Below are positions 8,809-17,030 of a stretch of 64,000 nucleotides of DNA, in pieces. The stretch comes from an uncultured Methanolobus sp. (GTDB lineage Archaea; Halobacteriota; Methanosarcinia; Methanosarcinales; Methanosarcinaceae), in the NCBI RefSeq assembly GCF_963665675.1, contig NZ_OY762426.1:2666001-2730000 (forward strand), given 5' to 3'. The notes under the pieces are model-generated. The model was given only the letters and a program-made list of their open reading frames with translations, was not told the DNA's origin and made no database searches. A program made the translations under genes and the position numbers. Position 1 is the first letter of the stretch. Each line of letters begins with the position of its first letter.

Positions 8809-10755
8809 ATGGATATAATCGATTCGGCTGCCCACCTGATATTTGGAAAATATGTGAGAAAACACATCTACCGGTATGAGGACCAGCGTTTGTTGATACG
8901 CAAAGCCGGAATGGGTATGCTGATAGAACAATACATTGCCCAGACCTATTTCTTTTCACTTTTAATAGCATTACTTGCCGGTTTTATAGGCCTGTTTGCA
9001 GGCTATTACCTGCTTGGGGATGTAAGACCCCATATGCTTGGTATTGGCACCGGGCATCCATGGATATCGTCGAATTTCCATGTCCTGCTAAGTATAGGCC
9101 TGGCTGGTCTGTTCTCTATTGTTGCATCTTCACTTACATATTATATATTCATGTCAATACCTGAGGTTCAGGCAAATGTCCGGAGTACTCTCATCAATCA
9201 GTCTCTCCCGCACACAACCGCGTATCTCTATGCAATGAGCCGTGGTGGGGGGATGAACCTCATAGACATTATGAAATCACTGGCACAGAACTATTACATT
9301 TATGGTGTCGCTGCTGAAGAAGTGGGTTTCATTGTAAAGGATATGGAATACTACGGCACAGACCTGCTTCATGCAATCGACCGCGCAGGCCAGAGAACTC
9401 CTTCCAAGAAGTTCAAGGATTTTCTGGACGGGCTGACATCCATCGTGACAAGTGGCGGTGATATTGGTTCCTATCTCAGGGCCAAGAATGACCAGTATCG
9501 TCTTACCGCAACCAAGGAACAGAAAATATTCTTTGAGACCCTTAGTGTACTTGCAGAAGTGTATATCTCCGCTTTTGTTGCGGGTCCGCTTTTCCTTATC
9601 ACAATTCTTGTGATTCTCGGACTTGTAAATTCAAGTTCTACCAGTATTCTTTATCTGATAGTTTATCTGATAATACCAATCGGGACAGTGGTCTTCCTTC
9701 TTCTCCTTAATTCATTGACAAATGATAATCCGAAAATTCCTGATTTTTATGTGGTGGAGAAGAAACTGGATGTTTTCTCTCATATTACGTTGAAAGAAGG
9801 TGACCCGGATGAAGAGAAAAAAAGGAAAAAGATGCATTATTATTCCAGAATAGTAAAGTTTGTGGATACAATCACTCATCCGCTGGCACTTTTTACAAAC
9901 AATCCGCTATATGTCCTTATTATCACAGTGCCTGCAGCACTTATTTATTTTATCTACATGGTTAACGGATATATCAATGTTGCAAATGTTCTCTATATCA
10001 ACAGTTTTAATGTTCTGACCGTAAGCATAGTTGATGACCAGATATACATTGCCCTTATCATCCTGCTGGTGCCGTATATCATATTCGATGAACTGCGCAC
10101 TTACCGTGTAAACCAGATAGAATCCAATATCCCGGATTTTCTCAATAACCTTGCCAGCATAAATGAGGCAGGTATCCTTCTTGTGGATGCTATTGTTATG
10201 AGCATGCAGCTTAAGATAGGCATTCTACATTCAGAGGTAAAGCGTCTTGTCAATGATATTTCATGGGGAACAAAGCTTGACGATGCTCTGAAAAAGTTCG
10301 AATTCAGGATACGCACGGAAATGACAAGACGTATCATCAATCTCATAATCAAGGCCAATGAAGCCACCAGTGACATAAAAAGTGTGCTGACAATTGCAGC
10401 TCATGATGCCGATATCCAGAGACAGCTCAAAAAAGAGCGCAATGCTGAGATGTTTGTGTATGTCTTCATCATCTACATCTCTTTCATGGTTTTCCTGTTC
10501 ATTGTTTACATACTGGCGGCTTATTTCCTGCCGGCAATGCCTGCATCTACTGAAGGTGCCATTGCTGGTTTAAGTCTGTCAACGACTTTTGATCTTGAAA
10601 AATATACATTGATATTTTTCCATGCAGCCATGATACAGGGTTTCTGTTCCGGTCTGGTGGCAGGAAAAATGGGAAACGGAAACATCCATTCAGGTTACAA
10701 GCATTCCATCATGATGATGTCCATTGCTTACCTGCTGTTTGCATTCTTCATCTGA
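8809..10755 (+). CDS. Archaeal pilus membrane platform, double T2SF (TadC-like) protein
   Basis: A 648-residue membrane protein with two copies of the type II secretion F-like cytoplasmic domain. The first is around residues 120-240 (HTTAYLYAMSRGGG, DLLHAIDRAGQRTPS, FLDGLTSIVTSGGD) and the second around 430-560 (IPDFLNNLASINEAG, TKLDDALKKFEFRI). About eight transmembrane segments surround them. This double arrangement is usual in archaeal pilus and archaellum-like systems. It anchors the ATPase encoded just before it and gathers pilins encoded just after. Spacing is 12 and 9 bases, so one operon is near certain. Confidence 0.9.
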   Translation: MDIIDSAAHLIFGKYVRKHIYRYEDQRLLIRKAGMGMLIEQYIAQTYFFSLLIALLAGFIGLFAGYYLLGDVRPHMLGIGTGHPWISSNFHVLLSIGLAGLFSIVASSLTYYIFMSIPEVQANVRSTLINQSLPHTTAYLYAMSRGGGMNLIDIMKSLAQNYYIYGVAAEEVGFIVKDMEYYGTDLLHAIDRAGQRTPSKKFKDFLDGLTSIVTSGGDIGSYLRAKNDQYRLTATKEQKIFFETLSVLAEVYISAFVAGPLFLITILVILGLVNSSSTSILYLIVYLIIPIGTVVFLLLLNSLTNDNPKIPDFYVVEKKLDVFSHITLKEGDPDEEKKRKKMHYYSRIVKFVDTITHPLALFTNNPLYVLIITVPAALIYFIYMVNGYINVANVLYINSFNVLTVSIVDDQIYIALIILLVPYIIFDELRTYRVNQIESNIPDFLNNLASINEAGILLVDAIVMSMQLKIGILHSEVKRLVNDISWGTKLDDALKKFEFRIRTEMTRRIINLIIKANEATSDIKSVLTIAAHDADIQRQLKKERNAEMFVYVFIIYISFMVFLFIVYILAAYFLPAMPASTEGAIAGLSLSTTFDLEKYTLIFFHAAMIQGFCSGLVAGKMGNGNIHSGYKHSIMMMSIAYLLFAFFI

Positions 10756-10764
10756 GGTAAAAAT

Positions 10765-12717
10765 ATGAGAACACAGCATGAACACAAAATAAAATCCGGG
10801 GTCTTAAATTTCTCACAGGATGAAACGGCAGTTTCCGAGATAATCGGTGAGGTGCTTATGACTGCCATAGCAGTGCTTGCATTTTCAGTATTAGCTGTGT
10901 TCGTGTTCTCTTATCTTGAGTCTGATAGTGCTGTGCATGCAGACGTAGACGGCTGGGTTGATGTCGATTCGGATACGATCTACCTGAGGCACTCAGGTGG
11001 TGAGAGTATTGATCTGGGTAAAGTGGAAATAATCCTTAATCTGAATGGCACGCGCAGGGACATGCCCTCATCAGAGCTTAAGCAGATACTTGGAAGCGGC
11101 AGCTGGCACCTTGGACAAACAATTGAGATCGATACTGATCTATTGTGGAATACTACTATCAATGAGGATGATTATGTTGGTATGATTTTGCTGCAGACAG
11201 CTTCAAACATTGTCGTCGAAAGTGGATCTCTTCTTGGGGAAGAGATTGGAATGGAGTCCGGATCAGGTGGCAATACAACACCTTCACAATATGCTCCGGT
11301 TGCTGATTTCACATATTCACCTTCAAACCCTGGCACATATGAAACAGTTACCTTTACTGATCAGTCTTCAGATTCGGATGGAACTGTTGTCGGATGGTCA
11401 TGGAACTTTGGTGATGGTGATACTTCTGCTGACCGGAATCCTTTACACCAGTACTCAGCCGCAGGAAATTACACCATAATTCTTACTGTCACAGACGATG
11501 ACGGAAATACAGACAGCACTTCCCGGAGCGTGACCGTTGTTGCTCCTTCAGGTACTTATGCAGGCAGTATAACCCTGAATAAACCGTCAAAAGGCGGCGT
11601 AATAAAAGATGGTGGTTATATCAGTTTTACAAATGATGGAAATTACAGATATATAGAAATAGACGGCACCAGATATGATCTGGACCAAAATGATGAGATT
11701 AAACTTGAAATTGTAAATGACCAGACAACAGGCACCATCTCTATGAATGGCGGTAGTTCCCAGATATCAACCTTTGATCTGAATGTTAATTTATACATAA
11801 ATGATGTCTTGCAGGATACCGGTCAGGTTACCAGTATTTATGTCCAGCCACTATCAAATTTCTATTCAACTTTAAAGTATGAGCTTCCATCCTATTCCAG
11901 TCAGACATACCTTAAAGCAGACAGCGATGTAATTATTAACTGGGAGACCAACAGCTCTGCTATTAATATTTCGAACATAGGCTTCTACGATTCAGGAACC
12001 ACTCAGGTTAATTTCGATCCTTCAGGCACCTATATAACCTGTAGTGGCTACTATGAGCTTTCATCGCCTGATGAACCGGGAGAGCCATCTGTTCTTCCTG
12101 TATCAAGATGGAAGTTCGATGAGAATTCAGGTACAATTGCCTATGACAGCATTGGCGATAATGATGCCTCTATTTACAATGCAAAATGGTCCACAGGTAC
12201 ATCAATAAATGGTTCAGCTATGTATTTTGACGGAAATGATGATTATCTTGTGGTTTCAGATGACGATTCGCTTGATTTTGATCAGAACATGAGCCTGGTG
12301 TTCTGGCTGAGGCTCAGAAGTGATAATAATGACTACTGTATAATCGGCAAAGGAATGAATGATCAGGATAATTTTGATCTCTTTGTCAGCAGCGGAGAAC
12401 TCTGGTTTGAGTGGACAAGTGCCGGTTATCACTATGTGACAACATCTGGAATGAACCTTCAGAAAAATACCTGGTACCAGATAGGTGTTGTTGTTGATGG
12501 AAGCGATGTGAAATTCTATAAAGATGCCACATTTGTCGAATCACTTTCAATGAACGGTTTACCACTTGTAGCTAATAATAATGATATGTGGATCGGCAGG
12601 CAGAACTATGGAAGTAATAACTATTACCTGCGCGCTTATCTCGATGAGCTTGAAATATACAATGTAACGCTGGATGAGTCGGATATGGCAGACTACTACG
12701 TGAGGACGAATCCATGA
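10765..12717 (+). CDS. Large pilin-like protein with PKD and LamG domains
   Basis: A 650-residue exported protein. Residues 18-52 (ETAVSEIIGEVLMTAIAVLA and on) match the archaeal type IV pilin N-terminal family, with a hydrophobic stretch after a charged leader. A PKD domain lies around 176-256 (VVGWSWNFGDGD is its signature) and a concanavalin/LamG-like lectin domain around 447-645 (RWKFDENSG, AMYFDGNDDYLVV, LDELEIYN). Such a pilin would display an adhesive, glycan-binding tip or coat. Its stop overlaps the next start (ATGA at 12714). Most archaeal pilins are 100-200 residues, so the size points to a minor or tip subunit (inference). Confidence 0.85.
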   Translation: MRTQHEHKIKSGVLNFSQDETAVSEIIGEVLMTAIAVLAFSVLAVFVFSYLESDSAVHADVDGWVDVDSDTIYLRHSGGESIDLGKVEIILNLNGTRRDMPSSELKQILGSGSWHLGQTIEIDTDLLWNTTINEDDYVGMILLQTASNIVVESGSLLGEEIGMESGSGGNTTPSQYAPVADFTYSPSNPGTYETVTFTDQSSDSDGTVVGWSWNFGDGDTSADRNPLHQYSAAGNYTIILTVTDDDGNTDSTSRSVTVVAPSGTYAGSITLNKPSKGGVIKDGGYISFTNDGNYRYIEIDGTRYDLDQNDEIKLEIVNDQTTGTISMNGGSSQISTFDLNVNLYINDVLQDTGQVTSIYVQPLSNFYSTLKYELPSYSSQTYLKADSDVIINWETNSSAINISNIGFYDSGTTQVNFDPSGTYITCSGYYELSSPDEPGEPSVLPVSRWKFDENSGTIAYDSIGDNDASIYNAKWSTGTSINGSAMYFDGNDDYLVVSDDDSLDFDQNMSLVFWLRLRSDNNDYCIIGKGMNDQDNFDLFVSSGELWFEWTSAGYHYVTTSGMNLQKNTWYQIGVVVDGSDVKFYKDATFVESLSMNGLPLVANNNDMWIGRQNYGSNNYYLRAYLDELEIYNVTLDESDMADYYVRTNP

Positions 12718-13649
12718 GTGAAACGGCAAAAAAGACTCATAGTGTCTGGAGAAAGCAAATGAATACTAAAGATCTGATCTCCGGTGAGGATGCCATCTCT
12801 ACTGTCGTCTCTGCAGTCCTTCTCTTTGGCATAGTGGTATCTGTGATTACGCTTGTTCATGTGCAGTATATTCCGGAATGGAAAACATCTGCTGAACAGT
12901 CACATATGGACGATGTTTTTTATGATATGGCAGGAATGAAAAATCAGCTTGATATTCTTTCAGGCTATGCCAGAACGGATCCTTCTACGAGTCTTTCCAT
13001 AAGTGTTCCGATAAAAATGGGCGGAGCTTCGCTGCCTATGTTCAGTTCTGAGAAATCGAGCGGAAGACTTACTGTTAATGGGGACGATTTCGGACTTATT
13101 ATTGTGGGAACCACTCCGGGAATTGATTACGATAGTGATTCGTTCCTCATGGATCTTGGAACTGTAAGTTACCAGTCTGACAATAATTATTTTGTAGACC
13201 AGAAATACGTTTATGAGGGTGGAGCTCTTATTCTGTCCCAGAACAGTTATTCATTGATGCGTCTTGGTCCGCAGATGGATATCAGGAAGGCTGGCAATTC
13301 CAGCAATATTACCGTGGAATTTAATGTAATTGACTTGAATGGTCCCCGCAAGGCCATCAGCAGTAATTCTATTGAGGAGGTCAATTTCAGAACCAATGGT
13401 TCTGATTCCCTGTACTGGGATGGTGTCCTGTTCACTGATATGACTATGACCGTTCAGACATCGTATGCATCGTCCTGGGAAAGCTATTTTGAAACAATTG
13501 CAGATGACGCAGGAATTGACGCAGGGGATTATTCTGTTAGTTCTAATGATACTGCAGTTGTATTTTTCCTTGAGGGCAGTTCCGGGGAAGATATTAAGAT
13601 TAATGTGACAAAGACCTATTTTGATGCAAGACTTAATCTTTTGTCCTGA
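12714..13649 (+). CDS. Second pilin-like surface protein of the operon
   Basis: A 311-residue protein with a basic leader, then EDAISTVVSAVLLFGIVVSV, an archaeal pilin-like membrane segment, followed by a beta-rich outer part with several Asn-x-Ser/Thr sites (NSSNITV, NGSDSLY, SSNDTAV). It overlaps the preceding pilin gene by four bases, so translation is coupled. The start might also be the ATG encoding MNTKDLISGEDA, about 14 residues later, which would be the more usual leader length. It ends the pilus operon, and a copy of the dispersed repeat follows at once. Confidence 0.78.
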   Translation: MSETAKKTHSVWRKQMNTKDLISGEDAISTVVSAVLLFGIVVSVITLVHVQYIPEWKTSAEQSHMDDVFYDMAGMKNQLDILSGYARTDPSTSLSISVPIKMGGASLPMFSSEKSSGRLTVNGDDFGLIIVGTTPGIDYDSDSFLMDLGTVSYQSDNNYFVDQKYVYEGGALILSQNSYSLMRLGPQMDIRKAGNSSNITVEFNVIDLNGPRKAISSNSIEEVNFRTNGSDSLYWDGVLFTDMTMTVQTSYASSWESYFETIADDAGIDAGDYSVSSNDTAVVFFLEGSSGEDIKINVTKTYFDARLNLLS

Positions 13650-13657
13650 TATTCTGT

Positions 13658-13862
13658 ACTAAAAACAAAGTAATCATCCGCCGAAGGCGGCACATTCCCA
13701 TGCTTTTGCACAGAAGATTATTACAGAGATCATTGCATTTGTATATAAAAATCGATTAAAGTACTGAGAAGAAAGTACAGGGGTTTTGCAGATTATTTTG
13801 TCTTTTATTGTGGGAAAACGCTGTCTTTGCCGGACCCTTCGGGATCACTTAAGTTATTCATA
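13658..13862 (+). repeat. Dispersed hairpin-rich repeat, long copy B
   Basis: Begins nine bases after the stop of the pilus operon with ACTAAAAACAAAGTAATCAT and carries the GC hairpin CCGCCGAAGGCGG at 13678-13690, GAGAAGAAAGTACAGGGG near 13770, TGCAGATTATTTTGT, GTGGGAAAACG and GCCGGACCCTTCGGGATCA. It lacks the left block seen in copies A, C and D, because the pilin gene occupies that space. The second hairpin has lost symmetry here (GCTGTCTTTGCCGG). It fills most of the 337-base gap before amrS. Confidence 0.8.
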
Positions 13863-13986
13863 ATCCCTGATAAATCAGTACAGAAGCTTATTGCATTTCT
13901 ATAAGTGCTTATTTCAGACACATCTTAGTTGTGCCAATGCTTAGTTTCATCAATAATGAGATCAAATCTTCAAACGGGGATTTCTG

Positions 13987-15021
13987 ATGATAAAGGAAGC
14001 TATGCTATATGAGAAACTTGATGATGCTAAGGTTCAGTGCAGACTATGTGCACACAGATGCAGGATAGCACCCGGAAAACGTGGTTTTTGTGCTGTGCGG
14101 GAGAACCGGGACGGAACCCTTTATACGCTGAACTATAATGTAGTTTCCAGCGAGGCTCTGGACCCGATTGAGAAAAAACCTCTGTATCATTTCCACCCGG
14201 GCACTTCGGTCTATTCTCTTGGAACTATCGGTTGTAATTTCAGGTGTAAGCATTGTCAGAACTGGACTATCTCGCAAATAAGTATAGATGAGGCAAATGC
14301 CATTGAAATGAGTCCGGAACTGGCTGTTAAAAGAGCTGTTGCTTCAGGTGCCAGGTCTATTGCGTGGACCTACAATGAACCGACTATATGGTTTGAGTAT
14401 ACTTATGATTGTGCCAGGCTTGCTAAGGAGGAGGGACTTGCCACGGTTTATGTTACAAATGGGTACATAACTAAGGAAGCTCTGGAAACGATTGCTCCGT
14501 ATCTGGATGCTTTCAGGGTGGACATCAAGGCTTTTACTGAGGATTTCTACAGGGAGATTGCAAGTGCAGAACTTGCACCTGTTCTTGAGTCTGCAAAGCT
14601 TGCAAGGGAGATGGGTATGCATGTGGAGGTTGTGAATCTTATTATTCCGACATTGAATGATTCTGAGGACGAGATTCGGGATATGTCAAAATGGATATAT
14701 GAGAATCTGGGTGCGGATACTCCTGTTCATTTTACGCGTTTCCATCCTTACTATAAGTTGCAGGATATTTGTTCCACGCCACTTGATACGCTGGAGAGGG
14801 CTTATTCCATCGCACGGGAAGAGGGAATAAAATATGTGTACATAGGCAATGTTCCGGGAAATGGTCATGAACATACTTTTTGTCCTGAATGCGGAGAATT
14901 GCTTATTGAAAGAGGAATGTTTGGAATGGACTCTAATAAGCTAACTGAAAGGCGGGCTTGCCCGCGTTGCGGTGAGGAAATAAGTATTGTGTCTGATGAC
15001 TGGGACGGGTGTAGAGTTTAA
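13987..15021 (+). CDS. amrS: AmmeMemoRadiSam system radical SAM enzyme AmrS
   Basis: A 344-residue radical SAM protein. The cluster-binding motif is CNFRCKHC (C83, C87, C90). The N-terminal CRLCAHRCRI with GKRGFC is typical of AmrS, as are FHPGTSVYSLG just before the cluster motif and TFCPECGELL/CPRCGEEI, two CxxC pairs at the C-terminus that probably bind zinc. The usual partners (AmmeMemo proteins AmrA/AmrB) are not in this window. The exact substrate of the family is not settled. The gene stands alone between a repeat copy and the tRNA genes. Confidence 0.93.
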   Translation: MIKEAMLYEKLDDAKVQCRLCAHRCRIAPGKRGFCAVRENRDGTLYTLNYNVVSSEALDPIEKKPLYHFHPGTSVYSLGTIGCNFRCKHCQNWTISQISIDEANAIEMSPELAVKRAVASGARSIAWTYNEPTIWFEYTYDCARLAKEEGLATVYVTNGYITKEALETIAPYLDAFRVDIKAFTEDFYREIASAELAPVLESAKLAREMGMHVEVVNLIIPTLNDSEDEIRDMSKWIYENLGADTPVHFTRFHPYYKLQDICSTPLDTLERAYSIAREEGIKYVYIGNVPGNGHEHTFCPECGELLIERGMFGMDSNKLTERRACPRCGEEISIVSDDWDGCRV

Positions 15022-15220
15022 TATTATTCAATATTTTATAAAATATTGAATATGTAACATTATGTTGTTACGTTTATTAAGGTAGTCCCTATATCAACCC
15101 CTTTGTTTCTATTGGAACATATATTTTATAAGGTATATGATTATCATCATAATGATGAATTAATTTATCCGGTTAAAAAATGGGGTCAAAAAAGAACAAA
15201 AAAGACTGCGCAATCAAAAG

Positions 15221-15229
15221 CTTTAAAAA
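15221..15229 (+). promoter_or_regulatory. Probable TATA box for the tRNA pair
   Basis: CTTTAAAAA, preceded by ATCAAAAG as a possible TFB element, lies about 50 bases before the first tRNA, so transcription would start near 15250. The two tRNAs are 20 bases apart and could share this promoter. Confidence 0.4.
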
Positions 15230-15274
15230 CAATAAGTGCGTTAGTGAGTTTCGCGCGTGAGCGCCATGCTGAGA

Positions 15275-15347
15275 GCCGCAATAACTCAGTTGGTAGAGTG
15301 TCTGGCTGTTAACCAGAATGTCACAGGTTCGAGCCCTGTTTGCGGCG
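15275..15347 (+). tRNA. tRNA-Asn (anticodon GTT)
   Basis: The cloverleaf folds fully: acceptor GCCGCAA (15275-15281) pairs with TTGCGGC (15340-15346), the anticodon stem TCTGG/CCAGA encloses CTGTTAA with GTT at 15308-15310, and the T arm ACAGG/CCTGT encloses TTCGAGC. The discriminator is G and no CCA is encoded, which is common in archaea. No intron is seen. Confidence 0.95.
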
Positions 15348-15367
15348 CTTCAAACTTTTTTCACATT

Positions 15368-15442
15368 GGGCCTGTAGCTTAGCCAGGTTAGAGCGCTCGG
15401 CTCATAACCGAGCGGTCACCGGTTCGAATCCGGTTAGGCCCA
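15368..15442 (+). tRNA. tRNA with anticodon CAT (elongator Met or Ile2)
   Basis: Acceptor GGGCCTG pairs with TAGGCCC (one G-T), the anticodon stem CTCGG/CCGAG encloses CTCATAA with CAT at 15403-15405, and the T arm ACCGG/CCGGT encloses TTCGAAT. It is not an initiator because the three G-C pairs in the anticodon stem are absent. The GGGCC-type acceptor and A discriminator resemble archaeal tRNA-Ile2, whose CAT anticodon is modified to agmatidine, so the charging identity is open between Met and Ile. Confidence 0.92.
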
Positions 15443-15619
15443 CTTAAAAACATTAGATTATTATGTGAATAGCTGCGCTTTTGTGCTCTGCCGCACCAAA
15501 ATACAAATGTCAATCACTTTATTGGCAACAAAAAAATGGCTAATTAAAGTCTATTCTCTTCAGACAAAACGGCAGTGATACCAGCAAGCAAAAATCATTC
15601 AGAAGAAAAAGATATAACC

Positions 15620-16012
15620 TTATTCCTGAGTCTCTTTCTCTGTTTCTGACAGAAGTTGTTTATAATATCCAGCAGCTTCCTTGTAGTGTTCTTCAGCTGC
15701 AACATGATCCTTATTCTTAATCGCAGCCTTTGCGCGTTCTTCGGAAATTTCAGCCAGTTTCTGTATAACCTGTTTTTGATTTGCTGGTGCGTATCCGTAT
15801 GCTGATTTTGATTCTACGATCAATGATTGTTCAGGTGTGATATTATTATCACTTGTCATTTCATGTTTAGATATCAAATCCTGCAATGCTTTTGTCACAA
15901 AGTCAGAAACAGTTCTATATTCTTCAGGATACGATTTGACAATTTCCTGAACCTTCGTTTTTATTCTGGGACCTACACTCGCATTTATAATACCACTACT
16001 TGTACTTGCCAT
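15620..16012 (-). CDS. Small helical protein, possible ribbon-helix-helix N-terminus
   Basis: A 130-residue protein. Residues 8-50 (IINASVGPRIKTKVQEIVKSY, then TVSDFVTKALQDLISKH) have the strand-helix-helix pattern of a CopG/ribbon-helix-helix DNA-binding domain. The C-terminal part (KAAIKNKDHVAAEEHYKEAA) looks like a single TPR-type helical pair. No family is recognised. It stands alone, downstream of the tRNA pair and in the opposite direction. A transcription regulator is the most likely role, by inference only. Confidence 0.6.
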   Translation of the reverse strand: MASTSSGIINASVGPRIKTKVQEIVKSYPEEYRTVSDFVTKALQDLISKHEMTSDNNITPEQSLIVESKSAYGYAPANQKQVIQKLAEISEERAKAAIKNKDHVAAEEHYKEAAGYYKQLLSETEKETQE

Positions 16013-16148
16013 GTTCTCGCTTGTTAGATTATAACAATAGTTATTAATAAGTAGTTAATATGAAATATTAAATTATATTATTAAATAACACCGAAAGTTA
16101 TTTATGGGTAATAAATTATATGATATGCTGTTAAAAACTATGAGATAA

Positions 16149-16185
16149 TTTATGTGGCTAATAAAAAAACGAAAAGCCACATAAA
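16149..16185. other. 11-bp perfect inverted repeat in a gene-poor gap
   Basis: TTTATGTGGCT (16149-16159) and AGCCACATAAA (16175-16185) are perfect reverse complements around a 15-base A-rich loop. The gap 16013-16388 has no convincing gene. The hairpin lies about 140 bases before the start of the minus-strand gene at 16012 and is too far from any stop to be an obvious terminator. It could be an operator, part of a small RNA, or relic of a mobile element. Nothing else stands out in the gap. Confidence 0.4.
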
Positions 16186-16388
16186 CCGTACCTGTTGCAT
16201 GTTCTCAAATGCTGCAACCTTAATAAGATGCTGAATCACACTTAATGTGGGTGATGATAAGAGACAGAAGTGATTGAAAACCATTGATAACCGGCATGTA
16301 CCCGGATTGTTGAAGCTACAAAGTTCTTGCATATACCGTTTAGTATACTACTGTAAATACTATACTTATTCTCCCGGAAATTATCTTT

Positions 16389-16577
16389 ATGAATATAAGA
16401 AATGCCTGTTGCACGCTCTGCACAGACACACTGCTTGAAAGAGTAAAGTGTTCTAATCCTGAGTGCAATAATTTCGAAGCGCGCTTGTGGCTTGATGAAA
16501 AAGGCCAGTGCATGGAGTGCCAGAGAAAAGATATTAAGGAAAAAGCTCTTTCGGGCCGCGTGGACCTGCTGAATTGA
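16389..16577 (+). CDS. Small Cys-rich probable zinc-binding protein
   Basis: A 62-residue frame starting MNIRNACCTLCTDTLLE. It holds three cysteine pairs: C8/C11 (CTLC), C21/C26 (CSNPEC) and C41/C44 (CMEC). This spacing suits one or two zinc ribbons. Length and composition look coding, but there is no strong ribosome site, only CGGAAAT before the ATG. A TATA-like TAAATACTATACTTA stands about 40 bases upstream. Function is unknown; small zinc proteins of this kind are common in methanogens. Confidence 0.6.
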   Translation: MNIRNACCTLCTDTLLERVKCSNPECNNFEARLWLDEKGQCMECQRKDIKEKALSGRVDLLN

Positions 16578-17030
16578 TTCACAAACTGGAATCAGTACAT
16601 TTACTCTTTCCTCCCCATTTTTAATCCCTGTATTTGCAAAGCAATAATGTTGTAATTAAAATCAGCGTTATCAATGCGGTATTTTAACGCTGGTTCCCGG
16701 GAGTTTTTCAGATGACCTTGAGTTTTCTTCTATTTTTCATATCCTGCCCCGACAATTGCAATTCCTGTGTAATCTTAATCATGTGGAAGTAATTCAAAAC
16801 CTAAAAGATTGCATCCGGACTTTCAGATACATCTGCTGTGATTGAAAACGCGATGCTGGAGGGCTTTGTCTTGAAGCCAGGATATTTTCAACTTAGCAAA
16901 CAATAAAATATACTTAAGCGAAATAATTATTATACTATTGTGCATATATATATTTTGAATTATTGTGCATGCTTACAGGTGATCAAACTACTATCTGGGT
17001 ATTTCAGAATAGTAGTCTCTGAAAAAGAAA
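16578..17030. other. Gene-free interval upstream of a sensor kinase, with direct repeats
   Basis: No credible gene is seen in about 450 bases. Near its right end the 10-base word TATTGTGCAT occurs twice, at 16936-16945 and 16961-16970, on either side of an AT-rich CATATATATATTTT that could be the TATA box of the histidine kinase gene. Two identical words at a 25-base offset around a promoter would suit a regulator binding site (inference). Confidence 0.4.

Noticed and set aside
15103..15312. A 69-codon frame running into the tRNA-Asn gene
   Set aside because: It crosses the tRNA promoter and half of the tRNA, so it cannot be a gene.
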